Shown in pieces: positions 1 to 4,417 of a stretch of 9,025 nucleotides of DNA. The DNA is from Actinoplanes subtropicus. Lineage in GTDB: Bacteria; Actinomycetota; Actinomycetes; Mycobacteriales; Micromonosporaceae. The stretch lies in assembly GCF_000721705.1 (NCBI RefSeq), contig NZ_JOJL01000084.1:1-9025 (forward strand), in the 5' to 3' direction. The notes under the pieces are model-generated. The model did not search any database. It saw nothing but the letters and a program-made list of their open reading frames with translations, and was not told the origin of the DNA. Both the position numbers and the translations under genes were made by a program. Numbering within the stretch: position 1 is the first letter of the stretch; every line of letters begins with the position of its first letter.

Positions 1-73
1 GCCGGATCATCATCAAGTACACCAGCCGAACCGCCATACCGATGATCCTCAACGCCAACCCGAAAATCCCAGC

Positions 74-370
74 TCACCAGGTGTGCGACGAGTTCTGGCA
101 CGGTACACGCTGCCCCGCGGAGGGCACCGGGGTGCGGTCCGTCACGAAGTCGCACTCGTTGCGTGCGACGTCCGGGAGATGGCCGGCGACGATGTCGGCG
201 GTCTGGGCCGCCCGGGTCAGCGGGCTGTGGTGGACAGCGGAGAAGGGCACCGTGCGAAGCCGGTCGGCCTGATCGCGGCCATGCCGCGATAGACCTCCGT
301 TCCGGCTGTGGCCGGTCGCCGGGTCCTGCTCGCCGTGGCGGACGAGGTACAGCCGTGTGCGGACAGTCAA
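74..370 (-). pseudogene. Truncated histidine phosphatase superfamily protein (phosphoglycerate mutase-like)
   Basis: The reading frame opens with a hydrophobic strand and the LVRHGE signature, whose Arg-His-Gly carries the catalytic phosphohistidine of this superfamily. It continues with the usual LSRHGRDQADRL and HHSPLTRAAQTADI segments, the latter holding the second Arg of the active site. Members normally run to about 200 residues and have a further conserved His in the C-terminal half. Here the family-like sequence stops after TDRTPVPSAGQR and the frame ends about 11 unrelated residues later, so roughly half the enzyme including the second catalytic His is missing. The start is uncertain: TTG at 368-370 with a weak AAGGG upstream is chosen because the conserved core begins a few residues later; a TTG at 440-442 is also open. 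Substrate cannot be told. At the break another minus-strand frame (GTG at 99-101) becomes coding-like and runs off the left edge, so the loss may be a rearrangement junction. Family assignment is firm; loss of function is a strong inference. Confidence 0.7.
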
Positions 371-442
371 AGCTGGCCCTTCGATCGCTGGTGGATTGCC
401 AGCACGATAGATCACGACGCATGGATCACTCGCTGCAGCCAA

Positions 443-929
443 TGACTCGACTCCTCAGCCCAGCGAGTGCACCGAGGGCTCCCGTACATACCGACGTGCG
501 GATGGGCCGACGCGCTCGCCACGTGCGCCGTGACCGGCCAAGCCCGACTCGGGAGGGTCGCGTCAACGACGGGCTCATTCCCGCCGCGAAGCGCGTGGAC
601 TCAGCGAAATCGGGTCGCCGGCGATGGTCGACGGTCGGTTCGCATGGTGTTGCCTCCGGCCCACCGGGTTCGAGTCCCGATCGACTATCACATTTCCGCT
701 CGCAGGACAATCGCATCATTTTCTCGCACGCAGATGTGTCCGATCGATGGCCGCTCGGCGCCTCCTTCGGCCGCCTGGCGATTCTGATCCGCCCACCTTT
801 TACCCACCGAAAACAACGCGAACTCATGACAACGAATGACAAGCTCCGGACGTCAATCGGCAGCGTTCGCGCTGGTCAGAGTGCATCTTCGGCAAGTAGT
901 GCCAAACCTTGCAAAGTCGCGATTTAGAG
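443..929. other. Stretch without a convincing gene
   Basis: Open frames exist on both strands but none has a recognisable domain, a ribosome-binding site or coding-like third-position GC. One tRNA-like patch is visible at 625-687: a T-arm with loop TTCGAGT (stem 664-668/676-680, four of five pairs) and a possible 7-base acceptor pairing 625-631 with 681-687 (one G-T). The space between them is too short for a D arm plus anticodon arm, so no tRNA gene is called. The stretch abuts the tRNA-Pro remnant and is probably the edge of an integrated or decayed mobile element. Confidence 0.4.
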
Positions 930-963
930 CAAGGGGTCGCAGGTTCAAATCCTGTCAGCCCGA
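930..963 (+). other. 3' part of a tRNA-Pro gene; probable attachment site of an integrative element
   Basis: A complete T-arm is visible: stem GCAGG (939-943), loop TTCAAAT (944-950), stem CCTGT (951-955, one G-T pair). It is followed by a 3' acceptor strand CAGCCCG (956-962) and discriminator A at 963; CCA is not encoded. The acceptor strand would pair with a 5' CGGGCTG, the usual start of one actinomycete tRNA-Pro, and the bases from 930 match my recollection of that tRNA from the 3' side of the anticodon stem onward. Upstream of 930 there is no anticodon loop, D arm or 5' acceptor strand. Tyrosine-recombinase elements recombine within tRNA 3' ends and leave one whole tRNA at one end and such a 3' stub at the other. 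The isoacceptor is from memory; the stub structure is seen directly. Confidence 0.7.
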
Positions 964-1008
964 CAAAAACAGGCGGTGACCTGCGGAAACGCAGGTCGCC
1001 GTTTTTGT
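963..1008 (+). terminator. Hairpin terminator just after the tRNA remnant
   Basis: Inner arms of eight perfect pairs (978-985 with 990-997) close a GAAA tetraloop. GGC/GCC (972-974 with 998-1000) continues the stem past a small bulge, and an A-rich arm at 963-970 pairs with the T-rich arm 1001-1008. The T-run on the plus strand makes this a good intrinsic terminator for a tRNA read on the plus strand. Its position directly after the discriminator base suggests it is the native 3' flank of the tRNA gene, so the right side of 930 is probably chromosomal flank. Confidence 0.75.
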
Positions 1009-1081
1009 AGGTGGAAGATCACCCCTCGAAAACCCCCTTTTTACGCAGCTCGGCTCTCCGGGCGCACGCACCTGTACCGCT

Positions 1082-1098
1082 CGAGAACGCGGTTCTCG
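1082..1098. repeat. Short inverted repeat beside the transposase remnant
   Basis: CGAGAAC (1082-1088) and GTTCTCG (1092-1098) are perfect inverted arms around GCG. It lies directly against the stop codon of the transposase remnant (1099-1101) and may be a terminator or part of an old insertion-sequence end. No function can be shown. Confidence 0.45.
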
Positions 1099-1236
1099 CT
1101 AGGCTGCCTGCGAGAATTCGCTGCGCAGGAGCTCGATGCCTTCGCCGGTGAACACCTCGTCGAACACGGTCGTGTACTTGGTGTCGCGGTCGCGGATCAG
1201 GAACCGGAACTGCCTGGCCCGCTCCCCCAGCTCCAG
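1099..1236 (-). pseudogene. C-terminal-side fragment of an integrase-core (rve, IS3/IS481-like) transposase
   Basis: On the minus strand this reads LELGERARQFRFLIRDRD, then TKYTTVFDEVFTGEGIELLRS, and stops shortly after. The motif FRFLIRDRDxKxTxxFDxVFxxEGIE is typical of the second-aspartate region of rve-type DDE transposases common in actinomycetes. The family protein would continue for about 80-100 residues past ELLRS with the catalytic Glu, and has some 200 residues before it; both are missing. A stop follows six unrelated residues after the family match. The upstream match ends close to the 38-base repeat at 1244-1281. This is a dead scrap of an insertion sequence. Confidence 0.75.
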
Positions 1237-1243
1237 CCGGGGC

Positions 1244-1281
1244 CTACCGCGGCACCGCATGGGCGCGGCAATGACCACTCA
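1244..1281 (-). repeat. Copy A of a 38-base dispersed repeat with a conserved hairpin
   Basis: This stretch matches 4358-4395 at 33 of 38 positions in the same orientation, with no similarity outside those limits. Read on the minus strand it begins TGAGTGGTCATTGCCGC; its TGA is the stop codon of the hypothetical gene at 1279-1671. TTGCCGC and GCGGTGC can pair around a six-base loop, and three of the five differences between the copies fall in that loop. Confidence 0.6.
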
Positions 1282-1671
1282 GGGCAGGCGCCGGTCTGCC
1301 CGGTCACGCAGGGAGCCGGCGCGGAGGTCCCGCGGGAATGCCCGCACGTCATCAAGTCGGCGCTGGGTCAGTTGGGTGAGCCGTTCGCTGAACTTGGCCG
1401 GGTCCAGGTAGTTGGAGACCTCGGAACGGTAGGCGGCCTCGAGTAGCTCGACCCCGAGGTCGTAGGCACCTCCGGGCTCCGGCCTCCCCGCGTCGCCTAC
1501 ACAGACGCCTGACCACAACACTCCGTCTCCGGCCGGCGTAACACGGAACGAATGCCCCTCTGACGGCTGTCCTATCTGAGCAGCCATGACGGCGAGGACG
1601 CGCTCCGAGTCAAACTCGACGTGTTGATCCATGGCAGCAACGGTAGGCGCGGGCGCACTCAACTCGGCCAT
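1279..1671 (-). CDS. Hypothetical protein
   Basis: A 130-residue open frame with reasonably GC-rich third positions and a mixed, acidic, soluble-looking composition: no signal peptide, no membrane segment and no motif I recognise. The middle part (VEFDSERVLAVMAAQIGQ to YRSEVSNYLDPAKFSERL) looks protein-like; the last residues are Arg-rich and may be altered, since the stop codon is the first three bases of repeat copy A. The start is unclear: ATG at 1671 is chosen, but ATG at 1632 and GTG at 1731 are in frame and none has a good ribosome-binding site. It is not obviously in an operon with the secreted-protein pair upstream, which ends in its own hairpin. It could be an intact small gene or the rest of a longer one trimmed by the adjacent insertion-sequence debris. 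Confidence 0.5.
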   Translation of the reverse strand: MAELSAPAPTVAAMDQHVEFDSERVLAVMAAQIGQPSEGHSFRVTPAGDGVLWSGVCVGDAGRPEPGGAYDLGVELLEAAYRSEVSNYLDPAKFSERLTQLTQRRLDDVRAFPRDLRAGSLRDRADRRLP

Positions 1672-1817
1672 GACCGCGCGGCCGCCCAAGCGCCACCGGG
1701 CGTACGTGGCGTGACGGCCGCCCAGGTCCACGGAGCGCCGTCGGTAGCGGTCGGATCGCCGGCCAGCGTGCGCTCGACGACAAATCCCGATGCTTTGGCC
1801 GTTCCTGACCGCCCGGT

Positions 1818-1855
1818 GACCGCGGGCGCCCCCTGCACGCGGGGGGCCCGCGGTC
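1818..1855 (-). terminator. GC-rich hairpin downstream of the secreted-protein pair
   Basis: GACCGCGGGC (1818-1827) pairs with GCCCGCGGTC (1846-1855) without mismatch, and the stem can extend a little inward. It starts nine bases past the stop codon of the gene at 1864-2271. There is no T-run, which is common for actinomycete terminators. Confidence 0.65.
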
Positions 1856-1863
1856 GCGAGCGG

Positions 1864-2271
1864 TCAGCCTCCGATCAGGGTCACCTGGAAGCTGGTCAGG
1901 GTCCCGGTCACGATGTAGGTGGCCGTCTGGCCGTTGTCGCAAAAGGACACGAACTGTCCGGCGGGGGTGGGGTTGCCGCCGCCGAGCGGGGTCACGATCG
2001 GACGCACATCCGTGCCGGCGGCGTAGTCGGTGAAGGCCAGGTCGGTCGCGCGGGACTGGTTCACCGGGTACCGGTCGGTGGGATTCGTGGTGGTTCCGGT
2101 GCGGTCGCTGAGCACGTACGACAGCACGAACGCGGAGTTGTTGGAAACCACGACCCGCTGCACGCAGGGATCCACCTGGGCCAGGGCGGGAGCGGCCGGC
2201 CCGGCGACGGTCAGGGCGAACACGCCGGTGCCGGCGAGGGCGGCGGACACGGCCGTACGAATCTTGTTCAT
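1864..2271 (-). CDS. Small secreted protein, paralogue of its upstream neighbour
   Basis: A 135-residue protein with a clear Sec signal peptide: Lys and Arg near the N-terminus, a hydrophobic stretch to about residue 25, and a likely cleavage after PALA31. The mature part of about 104 residues has two cysteines, Cys36 and Cys111, which probably form a disulfide outside the cell. It aligns nearly end to end with the protein at 2297-2698, sharing CVQ, a VxNNxA strand, SxRTG, TxPTDxY, a DVRPxV strand and the block FVSFCxNGQTATY. The AAGGAGAG site directly before ATG 2271 supports the start. It lies 25 bases after its paralogue and is probably cotranscribed as the second gene. I do not recognise the family; the many beta-prone segments suggest a small beta-sandwich, which is inference. 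No catalytic motif is seen. Confidence 0.88.
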   Translation of the reverse strand: MNKIRTAVSAALAGTGVFALTVAGPAAPALAQVDPCVQRVVVSNNSAFVLSYVLSDRTGTTTNPTDRYPVNQSRATDLAFTDYAAGTDVRPIVTPLGGGNPTPAGQFVSFCDNGQTATYIVTGTLTSFQVTLIGG

Positions 2272-2296
2272 CAGCTCTCCTTGGGGGTGGGCATGA

Positions 2297-2698
2297 TCAG
2301 CGCTGCAGGGTGACGCGGACGTCGAGCGTGGTGCCGGTGGCCGAGTAGGTCGCGGTCTGACCGTTGGCGCAGAACGACACGAAGTCGGCGGACGGCTCGG
2401 TGTTCCCGGCGGTGGCGGTGACGACGGGGCGGACGTCCTGGCCCTCGGGGATCGGAGTGGCGGTCAGATCGACGAGCCGGAAGTTGTTGATCAGGTAGGT
2501 GTCGGTCGGCGTCGAGGTGATCCCGGTACGGCTGCTGACCACGAACGACATGGCGTAGGCACCGTTGTTGATCACCGCGATGTTCTGCACGCATGGCGTG
2601 GCCTGGGCGAACGCGGCTGACGGCGCGACGGTCAGAGCGGTGACCCCGGCGGCGGCCGCGGTCGCCGTGGCGAGGGTTCGTCGGATGATGGCGGTCAT
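2297..2698 (-). CDS. Small secreted protein, first of a tandem paralogous pair
   Basis: A 133-residue protein with a Sec signal peptide (TAIIRR, then an Ala-rich hydrophobic core) and likely cleavage after SAAFA31. As in its neighbour, the mature chain starts Gln-x-x-x-Cys, with Cys36 and Cys110 as the only cysteines. The same conserved blocks occur: CVQxIxVxNN, SSRTG, PTDTY, DVRPVV and FVSFCANGQTATY. The start is ATG 2698 because GGAGG lies at the right distance upstream; an in-frame extension to 2800 is rejected since it would cover this site and the palindrome. It is the promoter-proximal gene of a two-gene operon. The palindrome at 2779-2795 lies about 80 bases upstream and may control it. 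Function unknown; the mature surfaces differ most in the loops, which would fit divergence of binding specificity, but that is speculation. Confidence 0.88.
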   Translation of the reverse strand: MTAIIRRTLATATAAAAGVTALTVAPSAAFAQATPCVQNIAVINNGAYAMSFVVSSRTGITSTPTDTYLINNFRLVDLTATPIPEGQDVRPVVTATAGNTEPSADFVSFCANGQTATYSATGTTLDVRVTLQR

Positions 2699-2778
2699 TC
2701 GATCCTCCGTAGTACGTGGACTGTCGTGCGACGGAGGCCTATTACCGTCGAGTAGACGGATGAAACCGTCAATCCGGA

Positions 2779-2795
2779 TGTAAAACTGTTTTACA
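2779..2795. promoter_or_regulatory. Perfect 17-base palindrome, candidate regulator operator
   Basis: TGTAAAACTGTTTTACA has two perfect 8-base arms around a central T. It is strikingly AT-rich for this genome and sits between the minus-strand secreted-protein operon and a divergent plus-strand reading frame whose ATG (2799) is only three bases away. Size and symmetry resemble operators of TetR-type dimers. A second, shorter inverted repeat (CCGTC/GACGG around 2745-2759) lies between it and the operon. A TTGACG at 2765-2770 read on the minus strand could be a -35 box, but no well-spaced -10 is evident. Confidence 0.55.
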
Positions 2796-2798
2796 GAC

Positions 2799-2976
2799 AT
2801 GTCGCTCGGCGAGCGGCTTCAAGCGCCAGGAGGACGCCGTGCGCGCGCCGGCCCGGCAGAGGTGCATCGAAGCCGTCCGCCGCACCGGCAACGACTTCTT
2901 CCGGCTTGTGCACCGCGACAATGCCATCGACGACCGCCCATCGAGGACCTGCAGGAGACCGGCGCTGCGTCGGTGA
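2799..2976 (+). pseudogene. Broken 5' end of an unrecognised divergent gene
   Basis: From ATG 2799 the frame reads MSLGERL. After about 2815 coding-like character moves to another frame reading KRQEDAVRAP to VRRTGNDFFRLVHRDNAIDD, with nearly every codon ending in G or C, until about 2940; a stop follows at 2974-2976. The simplest reading is one gene with a frameshift close to its start and its 3' part lost where the IS6-type scrap begins (2957). The position beside a palindromic operator would suit an autoregulated repressor, and the N-terminus is vaguely TetR-like, but no helix-turn-helix can be recognised and the identity is open. Confidence 0.35.
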
Positions 2977-3028
2977 CCACCTCGATCGGGATCACCTTCA
3001 GGGTCTCGAGGGCTTGGGTGAAGAATCG
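2957..3028 (-). pseudogene. Fragment of an IS6-family DDE transposase
   Basis: The minus strand encodes ARRFFTQALETLKVIPIEVV followed by TDAAPV, the stretch that in IS6-type transposases includes the second catalytic Asp (VVTDxxxxY region). Family proteins have about 200-240 residues; only some 26 remain, with no frame of the family on either side. On the 3' side the frame runs on as Arg-rich non-family sequence. The scrap abuts the end of the broken plus-strand gene and probably marks the insertion or deletion that destroyed it. Confidence 0.7.
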
Positions 3029-3211
3029 GCGCGCCGCGGTTCGGCCAGAAGTTCCTCGACGTCGTTGCGCCCGCCGCCGGAGATGTTGCCGATGCCGCGC
3101 GCCCGTCGTACGCAACGAGGTCGTCCTTGTTCGTCCCCGCCGACGTGGCGGGCGAAGCGCAGCCAGCGCCGAACCTGATGGACCAGCCGGGCCAATCGGC
3201 TCGCCAGCAGA
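3029..3211. other. Short decayed stretch between the IS6 scrap and the DUF6585-like gene
   Basis: On the minus strand one frame here has moderately GC-rich third positions and reads like protein in two patches (LLASRLARLVHQVRRWLRF and GIGNISGGGRNDVEELLAEP), but it has no start, no recognisable motif and stops soon after. It is most likely debris of another gene. Confidence 0.3.
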
Positions 3212-3898
3212 TCAGGTCGGCCGCGCCCGGCGCAGTTCCTCGTAAAGGGTGACGAACATCGGCAGGTTCGGGATCGAGGCGGAGTACACGCTGATCATCG
3301 GACGGCGCTGTCCGGTGCGCCTGACGACCGTCACGCCGTTGTCGACGGTCAGCGGGTCGACCTGCGACCAGGGCACCACGCCGTCCTTCCCGCGAACCCC
3401 CTGCCTGCTGATGACGACAGCGCCGAAGACAAGGTCTTTGCCGTCGGCGAGGGCCGTGCGATGGGCAGGCAGCCGGGCTTCCGAGACGACCTGGGCCAGC
3501 TGCCTGCCGAACGCGGGTAGTCTCGGGTCTCCTCTGTCCCCCGGACCTGTGTCGGCGTCGTAGAAACCTCCTTCCCACTGAACGACCGCACGGTCCATCG
3601 AGCAGATCGCGAACGAGAACCGCGTCTGTCTATAGAAGTGATTCACGTATTGCCGAACGTATCCCTGTCGCACCCAGGAGATCTGGTCGTACCGTAAGGC
3701 ACGGGGCGCGCTGGCGGCCGGGACGTCGACGAAGCCCTGCTCGAAGCGGTGAACCAGGTGGCCGGTGTCCTTGAACTTGACGAGCCCTCGCTTCTGCGCC
3801 GGAAGCGTGTCAACCAGCGTTCCGAGGGCTTTCGCCTCGGCCGCGTGTACCGCCTCGCTGGAGGGTTCTCTTCCGCTGTCCTTGCCGCGCTGAGGCAT
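3212..3898 (-). CDS. DUF6585-like protein
   Basis: A 228-residue soluble protein. Features that suggest the actinobacterial DUF6585 family are an early GTL...RGLVKFKDTGHLVHRFEQGF segment (26-56), ALRYDQISWVRQ (67-78), an aromatic strand YVNHFYRQTRFSF (84-96), the DLVFGAVVISRQGV strand pair (155-168), VPWSQVDPLTVDNGVTV (175-191) and IPNLPMFVTLYEEL (209-222). Such proteins look like PH-type beta barrels ending in a helix; their role is unknown. No signal peptide or membrane segment is seen. ATG 3898 is the first start after an in-frame stop; it has no clear ribosome-binding site, so initiation may be leaderless or lie slightly downstream. No neighbour overlaps it: decayed IS material lies downstream and a gene-free stretch upstream, so it appears to stand alone. 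The family name is from remembered motif pattern, not a search. Confidence 0.7.
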   Translation of the reverse strand: MPQRGKDSGREPSSEAVHAAEAKALGTLVDTLPAQKRGLVKFKDTGHLVHRFEQGFVDVPAASAPRALRYDQISWVRQGYVRQYVNHFYRQTRFSFAICSMDRAVVQWEGGFYDADTGPGDRGDPRLPAFGRQLAQVVSEARLPAHRTALADGKDLVFGAVVISRQGVRGKDGVVPWSQVDPLTVDNGVTVVRRTGQRRPMISVYSASIPNLPMFVTLYEELRRARPT

Positions 3899-4357
3899 GG
3901 CATCAGTATCGGACTATGCCCTGCAAGGAGGGAAGATTCCACGGGCCTGCGCAAAGGTTGCCCACTTTGGACGCGACGCCGGACGGACCGCCCGGCAACC
4001 CGTCGTAACCAATCCAGGCCAGCGGTTACGTGACGTCTGTTGCCAATGTTCGGTAGCGCTGCCTCCGTAGAGGAACGGCGTGGGACTCGTTCGGGATGAA
4101 CGGCGCGTCGGTCTGGCGTGCCGGGGCTCGGAGGACTATTCGTACTGGCGTGGCGGACCTAGGCCGCCGGCAACTCGCCGATCTCGACCGCATCCTGTCC
4201 CGGCGGCCGCCACAACAGCAATGACCGCAACCTGCAACGGCGCGCACACCGTCAGTCGAGGAGGCACTCCGACGCGAGGCCAGTCACCCGACGTGACGAC
4301 TGCCAGGCGCCCGTGCACGATCGGCCGGATCCGCGTGGCGCGGCATAGCGTGCGCCA
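3899..4357. other. Gene-free stretch between the DUF6585-like gene and the STAND gene
   Basis: Several open frames cross this stretch but all are low-complexity, Arg/Pro/Thr-rich and lack ribosome-binding sites or known motifs. A small hairpin CGTTC/GAACG occurs near 4089-4103. At its right end TGGCGC (4336-4341) and GCGCCA (4352-4357) form an inverted repeat that touches repeat copy B and may serve with it as terminator for the STAND gene. Nothing else is recognised. Confidence 0.45.
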
Positions 4358-4395
4358 CTACCGCTGCACCGCGTGAGTGCGGCAATGACCGCTCA
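4358..4395 (-). repeat. Copy B of the 38-base dispersed repeat with a conserved hairpin
   Basis: Matches 1244-1281 at 33 of 38 positions in the same orientation. Read on the minus strand it begins TGAGCGGTCATTGCCGC and lies 22 bases past the stop codon of the STAND gene. The pairing arms TTGCCGC and GCGGTGC are identical in both copies while the loop differs. Confidence 0.6.
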
Positions 4396-4417
4396 GAACT
4401 CGAGGTCACGGTTCACC

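Noticed and set aside
426..842. Minus-strand open frame of 138 codons containing SGLEPGG
   Set aside because: That peptide is the reverse reading of a tRNA-type T-arm; the rest is Arg/Ser-rich without motif, start signal or coding-like codon use.
2769..3578. Minus-strand open frame of 269 codons crossing the DUF6585-like gene and the IS6 scrap
   Set aside because: It is out of frame with both recognisable proteins, is Arg/Pro-rich and has no domain; a high-GC shadow.
4080..4376. Plus-strand open frame of 98 codons upstream of repeat copy B
   Set aside because: Biased Arg/Thr/Pro composition, no ribosome-binding site and it runs through the intergenic repeat and hairpin; most likely chance.
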